From the NCBI RefSeq assembly GCF_001425325.1, contig NZ_LMEH01000001.1, positions 2,438,162-2,502,161 of the forward strand: a DNA stretch of 64,000 nt. Reading direction: 5' to 3'. Every line of letters begins with the position of its first letter. Position 1 is the stretch's first letter. The notes beneath the pieces were generated by a model. It worked only from the letters and a program-made list of their open reading frames with translations. It made no database searches and had not been told where the DNA came from. Source of the stretch: Leifsonia sp. Root1293 (lineage in GTDB: Bacteria > Actinomycetota > Actinomycetes > Actinomycetales > Microbacteriaceae). Shown here piece by piece: positions 27,043 through 35,979 of the stretch. A program made the translations under genes and the position numbers.

Positions 27043-28013
27043 GCGATGGCCGCCTTTCCGCGGGTGATCCGGAGTTGGATGAGCGAGATGACGATGGCGA
27101 TCACGAAGAAGATGGTGGCGTTGGCCATCTGGTAGGCGTAGTCGCCGCCGGTGAACCCTGTGAAGATCGTCATCGCGATGCTGCGTGTCGAGGTGCCGGG
27201 TCCGCCGTTGGTGAGGCCGACGATGACCTCGTAGGCGTTCAGGTAGTTCTTGAACCCGAGGATGACGTTGATCACCACGTAACCTGCGACCAGCGGCAGG
27301 GTGACCGACCAGAGCTGACGGAACGGCTTGGCTCCGTCGATCGCCGCGGCCTCGTACACCTCGCCCGGGATCGACAGCAGTCCCGCGATGTAGATGAGCA
27401 GCGTGGCCGGAATGGACTGCCACGCTGTGACGATGACGATCGAGAGCCAGGCGAGGTCGGGGTTCGCGAGGATCGACTCCTGCAACGGGCCGATGCCGAC
27501 CGCCGTCGCGAAAGCCGGGAGCGAGTTCGAGAACAGGAAGTTGAACACGTAGGCGATGACGATGCCCGAGATGACCATCGGGATGACGAAGACCGCTCGC
27601 AGCGCGGTCTTCGCCCTGATCTGCGCGGTGAGACCGACGGCGAGGAGGAAGGCGATCACGTTCACCAGGACCACCGTGACGATGGCGAAGCCGAAGGTGA
27701 AGAGATAGCTCGAGAGGATCGCCGGGTCTGAGAACACGGCGATGTAGTTCGTGATGCCGATGAACTCCCACTCGCCGAACCCGATGAAGTTCGTGAAGCT
27801 GTAGAAGATTCCGAGCAGCGCGGGCACCGTGATCGCCAGCGTGAACAGCACGAGCGACGGAACGAGGAACAGGTAGTACACCCGGTCGGTACGCTGCCTG
27901 CGGTGCGGGTCCCGGCCCGCCGGGGGTGCCGTCGTCGTCGGGGATCGATCGGCGGATGCGGCCGTCCGCCCGGTCGATCCGGTCGATGCGGCTGATGATG
28001 CGGTGGTGGTCAT
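27039..28013 (-). CDS. Sugar ABC transporter permease (MalF-like)
   Basis: 324 residues. A Ser/Thr-rich cytosolic N-terminus (1-40) is followed by six membrane segments starting VYYLFLVPSLVLFTLAI. The EAA loop is YEAAAIDGAKPFRQLWSVTLPLV, with glycine at the ATPase-contact site. It pairs with the MalG-like permease downstream, overlapping by 4 bases, and with the lipoprotein upstream (24-bp gap). Together they import an alpha-glucoside or similar oligosaccharide. Confidence 0.92.
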   Translation of the reverse strand: MTTTASSAASTGSTGRTAASADRSPTTTAPPAGRDPHRRQRTDRVYYLFLVPSLVLFTLAITVPALLGIFYSFTNFIGFGEWEFIGITNYIAVFSDPAILSSYLFTFGFAIVTVVLVNVIAFLLAVGLTAQIRAKTALRAVFVIPMVISGIVIAYVFNFLFSNSLPAFATAVGIGPLQESILANPDLAWLSIVIVTAWQSIPATLLIYIAGLLSIPGEVYEAAAIDGAKPFRQLWSVTLPLVAGYVVINVILGFKNYLNAYEVIVGLTNGGPGTSTRSIAMTIFTGFTGGDYAYQMANATIFFVIAIVISLIQLRITRGKAAIA

Positions 28014-28037
28014 TGCCTGGTGTCCTCTCGGGTCGCC

Positions 28038-29324
28038 TCAGCCACGGAGCGCGAGGCGCGCCCAGTCGGCGTCGAGGCGGCGCAGCGTCGCGTCCACGTC
28101 GGCGCCCGTGACGATGGACTGGATGTAGTTGTCTGTCGGGATGCTGAGCGGCACGAACTTCGACGCGCCCTGGTAGAACCGGCCGTCGTCGTAGTACTTC
28201 TGCATTCCGACGATGCGCTCGTCGGTGGCCGGCGCCGCGTCGACGGTGGTCCCGAAGCCGAGGAACTCCGCGTTGTACTCGTCGAGCGTGTCCTGCTCCA
28301 TGAGATACGACACGAACGCCTTGGCCGCCTCCTTCTCGGTGCTCGCCTCGGGCACCCACAATGCGAGGTCGAGATTCACTCTCACCTTGAGGTCGTCGGG
28401 GTCATCCGTCATCGGAAGGGGGAAGGTGCCGAGTTCGACGTCGGGATCGGTCTTCGCGATCTCGCCCAGGGCCCACGGACCCTGCAGGTACATCGCCGCC
28501 TCTCCCTTGGCCATCGCCACGTTGCCGTCGCCATAGCTCCGGCTCGCCGCGTTGTCGTTCGAGTACTCCGCGAGCTCCACCATCCGTTCGACCGGCTCCT
28601 TCAGGGTCTTCTCGAAGGAGACCTCGGAGTCGGGACCGACCTCGGTGCCGAGCTCGTCCAGGCGGTCGTAGAAGTCGGCGACGTCGATGGAACCGCCCAC
28701 CGTGTAGTCGAACAGGCCCTGGCCGACAGTCCACGGCTCCTTGTAGGTGCTGTAGATGGGCGTGATCCCGGCCGCCTCGAAGGTGTCGCAGGCGGCGATG
28801 AGTTCGTCCCAGGTGGTCGGCACCTCGACACCGTTCTCCTCGAACAGCTTCACGTTGTAGATGACGGATGCCGCAGCCACGGAGTACGGCAGAACGCTCG
28901 TGCGGCCGGGATACGTGGCGTACTGGTCGACGAGTTCCTGAACGTCGGGGCGGATGCGCTCGGCGACGGGGAGATCCGAGAGATCCGACAGGGCGCCGCG
29001 CTCCATGAAGCGCGCCATCTCCTCGTTGTAGTTGAGGAGCCCCACGTCGGGCGGGTTGCCGCGGAGGAAGCCGGCCGAGAGATTCGACGCCGTGTCGAGA
29101 TCCACGTGCACGTCCGACTGCTCGGCGTTGAACTTCTTCGCCAGCTCGCGAAAGTACGGAATCGCCTCGGGCTTGCTCATGTGGAAGGTGATGTCGGTCG
29201 GCCCGCCGGAGTCCGTGGCGCAGCCCCCGAGGCCGAGAGTGAGGCCGACCGCCGCCGTGAGCGCGAGCGCCGTTCTCGAGCGCCACCGGCGCCGTTCCGT
29301 CTGCCGTTCTGATCCGTGGGGCAC
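28038..29324 (-). CDS. Extracellular sugar-binding lipoprotein (family 1)
   Basis: 428 residues from GTG 29324, chosen because GGGAG lies about 5 bases upstream; a longer frame to 29369 is less likely. Basic n-region (RRRWRSRT), hydrophobic core and lipobox LGGC with lipidated C35. The mature part has a solute-binding family 1 layout: ITFHMSKPEAIPYFRELAKKFN, then AMYLQGPWALGEIA and a late FVSYLMEQDTLDEYN. It captures the sugar outside the cell and delivers it to the MalF/MalG-like permeases. It is first in the four-gene operon and divergent from the ROK regulator. Confidence 0.9.
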   Translation of the reverse strand: MPHGSERQTERRRWRSRTALALTAAVGLTLGLGGCATDSGGPTDITFHMSKPEAIPYFRELAKKFNAEQSDVHVDLDTASNLSAGFLRGNPPDVGLLNYNEEMARFMERGALSDLSDLPVAERIRPDVQELVDQYATYPGRTSVLPYSVAAASVIYNVKLFEENGVEVPTTWDELIAACDTFEAAGITPIYSTYKEPWTVGQGLFDYTVGGSIDVADFYDRLDELGTEVGPDSEVSFEKTLKEPVERMVELAEYSNDNAASRSYGDGNVAMAKGEAAMYLQGPWALGEIAKTDPDVELGTFPLPMTDDPDDLKVRVNLDLALWVPEASTEKEAAKAFVSYLMEQDTLDEYNAEFLGFGTTVDAAPATDERIVGMQKYYDDGRFYQGASKFVPLSIPTDNYIQSIVTGADVDATLRRLDADWARLALRG

Positions 29325-29379
29325 GTCGTCGTCTCCCTGTGTGGTCGGCGGCACGTCGGCGTGCCGCATCCGGTCGTCA

Positions 29380-29400
29380 TAGATTTAGAGTGTAGATTTA
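29380..29400. promoter_or_regulatory. Direct-repeat candidate operator for ROK regulator
   Basis: TAGATTTA occurs at 29380-29387 and again at 29393-29400, 13 bp apart, AT-rich in a GC-rich background, between the divergent lipoprotein and ROK genes. The placement fits a shared regulatory site or promoter elements; ROK binding is inferred. Confidence 0.55.
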
Positions 29401-29446
29401 CTCGGTGTAGGAAATACTGAAGCATCCTCGAGGAAAGGTCAAGGGC

Positions 29447-30688
29447 TTGCCAGAATCGGCTGCGGCGAACTCCCCGACGATGCTGCGCCGTCGCAATGCC
29501 GACGTCGTGCTGCGTTTCGCATGGACCGGGCGGGCTTTCACAGCGAGCGACCTGATCGCCCACACCGGGCTCACGCGTTCGACGGTCATCGGGGTCTGCG
29601 ATGAGCTCGTCGACCGTGGCTGGCTCCATGAGCTCGACGACGCCCGCAGCGTCGGCGAGTACAGCAAAGGGCGCCCGGCCCGTCGGTATTCACTGCGGGC
29701 GGATGCCGCCACCGTCGTGGGAGTCGACGCCGGCCTCCACAGGGTCACGGCCTCAGTGGCCGATCTCCGGGGTGTCGTGCTGGGAACGTCGGAGCGGGTC
29801 ATCGCCGACGACGCCAGCGGCGGGCAGCGGCGGGCCATGGTGACGGCCGTCATCGCGGATGCCGTCACGTCGGCGGGAGTGGACGGAGACACCGTGCGGG
29901 CGATCTGCGTCGGGGTGCCGGCACCGGCGGACGCATCGGGTGCGTCACCGCAGGCCGACGGCTTCTGGTCGCTCTCCAACCCCGACTTCACAGGACTGCT
30001 CGCTGACGAGCGCCGTCTCGTCGTCGTCGACAACGACGCGAACCTCGCGGCGATCGCCGAGGCCGCGGAACCCGCCGGACACGGCGTCGGCGTCGACTCG
30101 TACATCACCCTGCTCTCGGGCGAGCGCCTGGGCGGCGGCATCGTCGTCGACGGCCACCTGCTGCGCGGGGTTCGCGGTGGGGCCGGGGAGATGCGCATGC
30201 TCGACCACGTCGAGGGAGTCGGATCCGCCGACGGCGCCGCCGTCCTCATCCGGGAGTGGTCGCGGGATGCTGTCGGCGACGGCTCCGTCCCGGCCGGAAG
30301 CGTGCTGCGTCACGCCGAGCGCGCGGAGTTCGACGCCCAGGACGTGCTCGATGCCGCACACGCCGGCGACGTGGGTGCCCTCGAGATCACGCGGCGCCTG
30401 GCCGACAGGTTCGCGCGCATCTGCGTCGTGCTCGGCGAGCTTCTCGACGTGCAGCGCGTCATCATCGCCGGCGCCATGGCCGAGCCCCTCGAAGCCGTGC
30501 TCGACGCGGCGCGCATCTCCATCGAGGGCTACGACGACCCGACGTCGCCCGAACTGGTCGGCTCCAGACTCGGCGCCGGCGTCGTGAGCCTCGGTGCCGT
30601 GCACCGCGCCATCACCGCGGTGCGGGAGAGCGCCCTCGACCTGACGCTCGCTCCCCCGGAGCCGTCGCCGGCATCCGTCGTGCGTTGA
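29447..30688 (+). CDS. ROK-family transcriptional regulator
   Basis: 413 residues from TTG 29447. The N-terminal winged helix (about 10-60, FTASDLIAHTGLTRSTVIGVCDELVDRGW) precedes a ROK sugar-kinase-like domain with VVGVDAGLHRVTASVAD and the phosphate-binding-like SGERLGGGIVVDGHLLRGVRGGAGE. Typical ROK kinases have a CxCGxxGC zinc motif after this segment; it is absent here, as in some repressors. The gene is divergent from the sugar ABC/GH13 operon and most likely represses it until the imported sugar or a derivative binds. Confidence 0.9.
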   Translation: MPESAAANSPTMLRRRNADVVLRFAWTGRAFTASDLIAHTGLTRSTVIGVCDELVDRGWLHELDDARSVGEYSKGRPARRYSLRADAATVVGVDAGLHRVTASVADLRGVVLGTSERVIADDASGGQRRAMVTAVIADAVTSAGVDGDTVRAICVGVPAPADASGASPQADGFWSLSNPDFTGLLADERRLVVVDNDANLAAIAEAAEPAGHGVGVDSYITLLSGERLGGGIVVDGHLLRGVRGGAGEMRMLDHVEGVGSADGAAVLIREWSRDAVGDGSVPAGSVLRHAERAEFDAQDVLDAAHAGDVGALEITRRLADRFARICVVLGELLDVQRVIIAGAMAEPLEAVLDAARISIEGYDDPTSPELVGSRLGAGVVSLGAVHRAITAVRESALDLTLAPPEPSPASVVR

Positions 30689-30721
30689 GGCCGGAGGGCC
30701 GCCGGCTGTCGGGGGTTCCCG

Positions 30722-31243
30722 TCAGTGCGCGTGCGCCGGTGAATCGAAGCGCACCGCGGTCGGGCGCCTCTCGGCGAGTCCGGTCCACGCGTCGGCATCG
30801 AAGGTGAACTCCGCGACAGCGCAGGTCGGCATCGCTGCGATGGCCTCCGCTCCCCGGTCCATGGTGAAGTGCGCGGCCAGGTCGCTCATGCCGGGGTCGT
30901 GCGCGACGACCATGACGGTTGAGCTCGAGGCATCGGCATCCGTCTCGTCCAGCTCGGCGACGACGTCGAGCATCGCAGCGGGTGACGCGCCGTAGAGCCG
31001 GTCGAGCACCCTGATGCCGTCGGCCGCGTAGCCGAGTTCGTCGGCGATGATCGTGGCCGTGGTCAGCGCCCGAACGGCGCTGCTCGAGAACACGACGTCG
31101 GGCGCGAGGCCGCGTTCATGCATCAGCCGGCCCATGCGCGGTGCGTCCCGACGACCCCGATCATTCAGAGGGCGCTGATGGTCGGTCAGGTCCGGGTCAT
31201 CCCAGTCGGACTTCGCGTGCCGCACGATCACGAGGGTCTTCAT
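30722..31243 (-). CDS. Histidine phosphatase family protein (SixA-like)
   Basis: 173 residues from ATG 31243 (MKTLVIVRHAKSDW). The RHAKS motif carries the phospho-accepting histidine; a second RHG-like region is VMVVAHDPGMSDLA with the catalytic histidine. Length and motif fit SixA, which removes phosphate from histidine in phosphorelay or PTS proteins, but other small-molecule phosphatases share this fold. TAGCGT ends 8 nt before the ATG and no ribosome site is present, suggesting a leaderless or near-leaderless transcript. It is divergent from the dienelactone hydrolase gene. Confidence 0.85.
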   Translation of the reverse strand: MKTLVIVRHAKSDWDDPDLTDHQRPLNDRGRRDAPRMGRLMHERGLAPDVVFSSSAVRALTTATIIADELGYAADGIRVLDRLYGASPAAMLDVVAELDETDADASSSTVMVVAHDPGMSDLAAHFTMDRGAEAIAAMPTCAVAEFTFDADAWTGLAERRPTAVRFDSPAHAH

Positions 31244-31306
31244 GCCAGTCCACGCTACTCCGACGAGCCGCGACGCGCCCGGAGAGCGGGCGGCTACGAT
31301 CGCCCC

Positions 31307-32110
31307 ATGACAGCCGCCGCGCCCACAGCCACCCTCGACGGCTGGGTGGTGGCGCCGGTGACAGGAGCAGGCATCACCCACGACTGCTACGAGAAGGGGA
31401 GCGGCCCCGGGGTCGTGCTCATCCCCGAGGTTCCCGGCATCACGCCCGAGGTGCTCGGCCTGGCAGAACACCTCGTCGCCGAGGGATTCACCGTGGTCGT
31501 TGCCTCGCCCTTCGGCGAGCCCGGCCGACCGATGACCCCCGCCTACACCGTGGGCGTCGTCGCGCGTCTCTGCGTCTCGACGGAGTTCCGTGCCTTCGCG
31601 ACGGATGCGGCCCGACCGATCAGCGCCTATCTGCGCGCCGTCGCCGCCGACCTGAACGCGCGCACCCCGGGTTCGGGCGTCGGCGTGATCGGCATGTGCT
31701 TCACCGGCGGGTTCGCCCTGGCCGCTGCCGTCGACGACTCGGTGCTCGCGGCCGTCGCCAGCCAGCCGTCGGTCCCGTTCCCTCTCGGCGCGCGGCGCAT
31801 CGCCGACCCCGGCATGAGCGCGGCGGAGTTCGATCGGGTGGCAGCGCGAGCCGCATCCGGAGACCTGTGCGCCATCGGACTGCGGTTCAGCGAGGATCGG
31901 GCGGCGCAGGGCGCGCGCTTCCGAACGGTGAAGGCTCGCCTCGGCGACGCGTTCGAGATCATCGAGCTCGACTCATCGCCGGGCAACCCGGGTGGATTCG
32001 CGGGCACGGCGCACTCGGTGCTGACGGCAGAGCTGCGAGAGACACCGGGGCACCCCGCGCTCGGAGCTCGCGACAGGGTCGTGGCGTTCCTGCACGACCG
32101 ACTCGACTGA
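31307..32110 (+). CDS. Dienelactone hydrolase family protein
   Basis: 267 residues from ATG 31307. An alpha/beta-hydrolase with the DLH-type cysteine nucleophile: C131 in VIGMCFTGGFAL (GxCxGG). Expected acid and histidine residues follow in the C-terminal half; the histidine may be that in GFAGTAHSVL. Relatives open lactone rings in aromatic breakdown, but many members act on unknown esters. TACGAT at 31295-31300 ends 6 nt before the ATG, a clear leaderless pattern. The gene is convergent with hutG, with a perfect inverted repeat between them. Confidence 0.85.
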   Translation: MTAAAPTATLDGWVVAPVTGAGITHDCYEKGSGPGVVLIPEVPGITPEVLGLAEHLVAEGFTVVVASPFGEPGRPMTPAYTVGVVARLCVSTEFRAFATDAARPISAYLRAVAADLNARTPGSGVGVIGMCFTGGFALAAAVDDSVLAAVASQPSVPFPLGARRIADPGMSAAEFDRVAARAASGDLCAIGLRFSEDRAAQGARFRTVKARLGDAFEIIELDSSPGNPGGFAGTAHSVLTAELRETPGHPALGARDRVVAFLHDRLD

Positions 32111-32122
32111 GCGGCCGGCCCT

Positions 32123-32142
32123 CTGTGAACCTCGGTTCACAG
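32123..32142. repeat. Perfect 9-bp inverted repeat between convergent genes
   Basis: CTGTGAACC-TC-GGTTCACAG, with another half CTGTGAAC about 55 bp downstream. The 2-base spacer is short for a terminator loop, though an 8-bp stem with a larger loop is possible. It could be a terminator or an orphan protein-binding site. Confidence 0.45.
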
Positions 32143-32221
32143 GACCAGCGCGCCGATGAGGGCTGGCAGAGCTGCATCCTCGCCCTGATCCTGTGAACGG
32201 ATGCGGCGCCCGTCGACGCGC

Positions 32222-33202
32222 CTAGCGCAGCGCGACTCCCGCGAGGGCCTCGAGCACCAGCAGGGCGGCGAGGCGCACGGTGCGGCCGTCCTCCGCATCG
32301 GCCGTGGCGTCGACCTCGGCGATGTCGATCGACCGCACCCGATCGTCGGCTGCCGCGGCGCGGGCGGCCGCTCGCAGCTCGTACGCCGAGATGCCGCCCG
32401 GCACGGAAGCCGGGCAGCCGGGCGCCACCGACCGATCGCAGACGTCGACATCGAGGTCGACGTGGATAGGACCTCCAGCGGCCCCGGCGATGTCGAGGGC
32501 CTCGGCCATGACGTCGCTCATCGGGCGGCGGTGCAGCTCGTCGCGATGCACGACGGTGATGCCGTGATCGAAGGCACGGCGGGCGTACTCGGCGGAGTTG
32601 ACGAAGTCGGCGATGCCGATCTGCACGATGCGCCGCCCGTCGAGTCCGGCCTCGATGAGGCGGCGCACCGGGGACCCGTTCGACTCGCCGTCGCGCAGGT
32701 CGTAGTGGGCGTCGAGGGTGATGAGACCCGCCGTCGGGAGCTGCTCGCCCCAGACGCCGAGTGCTGTGGCGACGGTGAGGGAGTTGTCACCGCCGAGTGC
32801 CACGAGCAGGCGCGCCTGCTCGGCCGCATCCGCCACCGCCGCGATCGCGCGTCCCTCGCCGATCGGCCCGTCTGGGTCGTCGACGTCGCCGACGTCGACC
32901 GTGACGAGGGAACCGAGGTCGAGGTGGTCGAGCACGAGCCGGGATGTGGAGCTGCGGTCGGGCATGAGTGCCGGGCTGTAGCGGCGGAGCGCCTCGCGGA
33001 TCGCGGCCGGAGTCGCGTGGGCTCCGGTGGGCGACAGCGAGGTGCGCCAGGCCGGGATGCCGACGATCGCGACATCGGGGTGGATGCCGGGCTCCAGCTC
33101 GTCGAGCGACGGCCAGTCTCCGGCCCGAGGCCACAGCGGGTCGTGCGGGAGACCGTGTTCGGCGTCGAGATCGGAGACGGGGTCTGTCGCAGGATCGGTC
33201 AC
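32222..33202 (-). CDS. hutG: Formimidoylglutamase (arginase/agmatinase superfamily)
   Basis: 326 residues from GTG 33202. Ureohydrolase manganese motifs are present: GGDNS, LDAHYDLRDGE and DLDVDVCDRS. The asparagine in GGDNS and the context of hutH, hutU and hutI favour formimidoylglutamase, which hydrolyses N-formimino-glutamate to glutamate and formamide and completes histidine breakdown. Agmatinase is the main alternative, notable because an agmatine deiminase lies at the left end. TAGGCT (33209-33214 on the opposite strand) ends 6 nt before the start, so the gene is probably leaderless. No IclR site is seen here. Confidence 0.8.
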   Translation of the reverse strand: MTDPATDPVSDLDAEHGLPHDPLWPRAGDWPSLDELEPGIHPDVAIVGIPAWRTSLSPTGAHATPAAIREALRRYSPALMPDRSSTSRLVLDHLDLGSLVTVDVGDVDDPDGPIGEGRAIAAVADAAEQARLLVALGGDNSLTVATALGVWGEQLPTAGLITLDAHYDLRDGESNGSPVRRLIEAGLDGRRIVQIGIADFVNSAEYARRAFDHGITVVHRDELHRRPMSDVMAEALDIAGAAGGPIHVDLDVDVCDRSVAPGCPASVPGGISAYELRAAARAAAADDRVRSIDIAEVDATADAEDGRTVRLAALLVLEALAGVALR

Positions 33203-33274
33203 TCTTCGAGCCTAACGAGTGGACCGGTTCCGGGGAATCGGGAACAGAAACCGAGTTCTGGCGTTACAGTGAAG

Positions 33275-33289
33275 TACCCCCCGGGGGTA
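33275..33289. promoter_or_regulatory. CsoR-type operator
   Basis: TACCCCCCGGGGGTA: 7-bp perfect arms around a central C. It matches the G-tract palindromes bound by CsoR/CstR-type repressors. It lies 27 bp before the copper ATPase start and just after a -10-like TACAGT (33265-33270), so bound protein would cover the transcription start. Confidence 0.72.
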
Positions 33290-33316
33290 TGTGGACGAAT
33301 GAAGGAGTGAGCCGGC

Positions 33317-35467
33317 ATGGCCGAGAAGAACCTGGCGACCGAGGCAGCGGCCGAGCACGAGCACCAGCACCAGCACCAGCACCATGACCACGCGTCGCAC
33401 GACACCCACGCGGGTCATGACGCTCACGCCGGCCATGACGCTCACGCCGGCCATGACGCTCACGCCGACCATGATGCCCACGGCGGCCACGGCGGCCACG
33501 CTCATCACGTGGACCGGTTCCGCCGCCTGTTCTGGATCATGCTCGTCATCGCCGTGCCCGTCATCGCGTTCAGCCCGATGTTCGCGATGCTGCTGGGGTA
33601 CGAGCTTCCGGCGGCATCCGTCGTCGACTGGGTCTCGCCCGTCCTCGGCACCGTCATGTTCGCCTGGGGTGGGTGGCCGTTCCTCTCCGGCGCCGTCTCA
33701 GAGCTGAAGAGCCGGCAACCGGGCATGATGCTGCTCATCGCGCTGGCCATCACGGTGGCGTTCGTCGCCTCGCTGGGGGCGAGCCTCGGGGTGCTCGACC
33801 ATGAGCTCGACTTCTGGTGGGAACTCGCCCTCCTCATCGTGATCATGCTGCTCGGACACTGGATCGAGATGCGCTCGATCGCCCAGGCATCGTCGGCACT
33901 CGACGCCCTCGCTGCCCTCCTGCCCGATGAGGCCGAGCGGGTGACGGATGCCGGCTCCGAGCTGGTCTCCCCGTCGCAGCTCGCGCTCGGCGACGTCGTC
34001 ATCGTGCGTCCTGGTGGTCGAGTGCCTGCCGATGGCGAGGTCACCGAGGGGAGCGCCGATATCGACGAGTCGATGATCACCGGAGAATCGCGGCCGGTGC
34101 TCCGCGGCCCTGGCGATCACGTCGTCGCGGGAACCGTCGCGACCGACACGGCGGTCCGCGTGCGCATCAGCGCCGTCGGAGACGACACGGCCCTCGCCGG
34201 CATCCAACGTCTGGTGGCCAAGGCCCAGGCGTCGAGCTCGCGGGCGCAGCGCCTCGCCGATCGAGCGGCAGCCTGGCTGTTCTGGTTCGCCCTCGGTTCC
34301 GCCCTGATCACTGCCGTGGTGTGGACGGCGCTCGGCTACCCCGATGACGCGGTCGTCCGCACCATCACGGTGCTGGTGATCGCCTGCCCGCACGCCCTGG
34401 GTCTGGCCATCCCCCTCGTCGTCTCCATCGCCACCGAGCGCGCGGCGAAGGGCGGCGTGCTCATCACCGACCGTCTGGCTCTCGAGACCATGCGCACTGT
34501 CGACGCCGTGCTGTTCGACAAGACCGGCACCCTCACCAAGGGCGAGCCCGTGGTGACGGATGCCGTGGCGGCACCGGGCTTCGACCCCGACACCCTGCTC
34601 GCACTCGCAGCAGCCGCCGAGGCCGACTCCGAGCATCCGCTCGCCAGGGCGATCGTGGCGAATGCGGCGTTCCGGGGCCTCGATGCGCTGCCGGCGACGG
34701 GCTTCGTCGCCTCGGCGGCCGTCGGCGTGAGCGCGACCGTCGACGGGCACGAGGTGCACGTGGGTGGTCCGGCGCTGCTCGCCCAGCACTCTCTCGATGC
34801 CCTCGCCGCGTCGCTCGGCTGGTCGGAGGCCGGAGCCACCGTGCTGCACGTCGTCGTGGACGGGCGCGTCGCCGGCGCCCTCGCGCTGGCCGACGAGGTC
34901 AGGCCGGAGTCGCGTGAGGCCGTCGACGCGCTCCACCGTCGCGGCATCCGCGTGGTCATGATCACCGGCGACGCCGAACCCGTCGCCCGCACTGTGGCCG
35001 CGAGCCTCGGCATCGACCGCGTCTTCGTCGGCGTGCGCCCGGAGGACAAGGCCGAGAAGGTGCAGGAGCTGCAGGCGGAGGGCCTGCGCGTGGCCATGGT
35101 CGGCGATGGCGTGAACGACGCGCCCGCGCTCGCCCAGGCCGACGTCGGCATCGCGATCGGCGCCGGAACCGACGTGGCCATGGCATCGGCTGGCGTGGTC
35201 CTGGCCAGCTCCGACCCCCGCTCGGTGCTCTCGGTGATCGAGCTGTCCACGGCGAGCTATCGCAAGATGCAGCAGAACCTCTGGTGGGCTGCCGGCTACA
35301 ACCTGCTGTCGGTTCCTCTCGCCGCCGGCGTGCTCGCCCCCATCGGCTTCGTGCTTCCGATGTCGGTCGGGGCCATCCTGATGAGCCTGTCGACCGTCAT
35401 CGTCGCCGCGAACGCCCAGCTGTTGCGCCGACTCGATCTGCGTCCCGAGGTGTCTGTGCGCCGCTGA
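33317..35467 (+). CDS. Copper-translocating P1B-type ATPase (CopB-like)
   Basis: 716 residues, ATG preceded by GGAG. The N-terminus (13-64) is histidine-rich, built on GHDAHA repeats, and replaces the usual CxxC metal domain. Eight membrane segments are expected; the transport motif is CPH at 357-359, not CPC, which marks the P1B-3 (CopB-like) group. Phosphorylation site D401 in DKTGTLTKG, TGES at 255-258, and hinge GDGVNDAPALAQADVGIAIG. It exports copper, or possibly silver, across the cell membrane. The CsoR-type palindrome suggests copper-induced expression; no csoR gene is in the window. The 5' end carries near-identical 18-bp tandem repeats encoding the histidine arm. Confidence 0.92.
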   Translation: MAEKNLATEAAAEHEHQHQHQHHDHASHDTHAGHDAHAGHDAHAGHDAHADHDAHGGHGGHAHHVDRFRRLFWIMLVIAVPVIAFSPMFAMLLGYELPAASVVDWVSPVLGTVMFAWGGWPFLSGAVSELKSRQPGMMLLIALAITVAFVASLGASLGVLDHELDFWWELALLIVIMLLGHWIEMRSIAQASSALDALAALLPDEAERVTDAGSELVSPSQLALGDVVIVRPGGRVPADGEVTEGSADIDESMITGESRPVLRGPGDHVVAGTVATDTAVRVRISAVGDDTALAGIQRLVAKAQASSSRAQRLADRAAAWLFWFALGSALITAVVWTALGYPDDAVVRTITVLVIACPHALGLAIPLVVSIATERAAKGGVLITDRLALETMRTVDAVLFDKTGTLTKGEPVVTDAVAAPGFDPDTLLALAAAAEADSEHPLARAIVANAAFRGLDALPATGFVASAAVGVSATVDGHEVHVGGPALLAQHSLDALAASLGWSEAGATVLHVVVDGRVAGALALADEVRPESREAVDALHRRGIRVVMITGDAEPVARTVAASLGIDRVFVGVRPEDKAEKVQELQAEGLRVAMVGDGVNDAPALAQADVGIAIGAGTDVAMASAGVVLASSDPRSVLSVIELSTASYRKMQQNLWWAAGYNLLSVPLAAGVLAPIGFVLPMSVGAILMSLSTVIVAANAQLLRRLDLRPEVSVRR

Positions 35468-35482
35468 GGGACGACGCGCCCA

Positions 35483-35956
35483 TCAGCGCTCGAAGTGCGC
35501 GGCCTCGTCGGCCGAGAGGGCGTAGTCGATGCGGCGGCGCTGGTCATCCGTCATGCCGACGGAGTCGAGGTCGTCGACGTGCACCCACATCACCTCGGTG
35601 TTCTCCCCGTCGTTCGGATGCGGGTCACCCGAGACGTACCGGCAGCGGAATGTCAGGTCGAGGTACACCGACCTGTCGCCGTTCTCGTAGGTGATCGGCT
35701 CGAGCACGTGCACCCAGGCGAGGCGCTCGACCTCGATGACGACGTTGGTCTCCTCGAAGGCCTCACGCACGGCCGCGACAGCAGGTTCCTCGCCCGGCTC
35801 GATGATGCCGGCGATCGGAGCGATGCGGCCGTTGTCTGCACGGCGGGCGACGAGCACCTCGTCGCCGCGCAGGATCACGGCGGTGACCCCGCTCAACCAG
35901 AGCGGGGCGGTGCCGATGGAGCGGCGCAGGTCGAGCACGAAGTCGGGGGTTGGCAT
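35483..35956 (-). CDS. NUDIX hydrolase
   Basis: 157 residues. The Nudix box is GIIEPGEEPAVAAVREAFEETNV at about 50-72; the usual glycine after EE-x is asparagine here. The family cleaves nucleoside diphosphates linked to another moiety. The N-terminal part (LWLSGVTAVILRGDEVLVARRADNG) and WVHVDDLDSVGMTDDQRRRIDYAL fit the actinobacterial ADP-ribose/NADH-type group, but the substrate cannot be told. It is convergent with the copper ATPase and lies 16 bp from it. Confidence 0.9.
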   Translation of the reverse strand: MPTPDFVLDLRRSIGTAPLWLSGVTAVILRGDEVLVARRADNGRIAPIAGIIEPGEEPAVAAVREAFEETNVVIEVERLAWVHVLEPITYENGDRSVYLDLTFRCRYVSGDPHPNDGENTEVMWVHVDDLDSVGMTDDQRRRIDYALSADEAAHFER

Positions 35957-35979
35957 GACGTCACCCTACCCAAGCCGTT

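Noticed and set aside
26125-28359. 744-residue minus-strand frame that looks like a fused permease
   Set aside because: Only the last 305 residues (from ATG 27042) are MalG-like; the rest is an out-of-frame reading of the lipoprotein and MalF-like genes.
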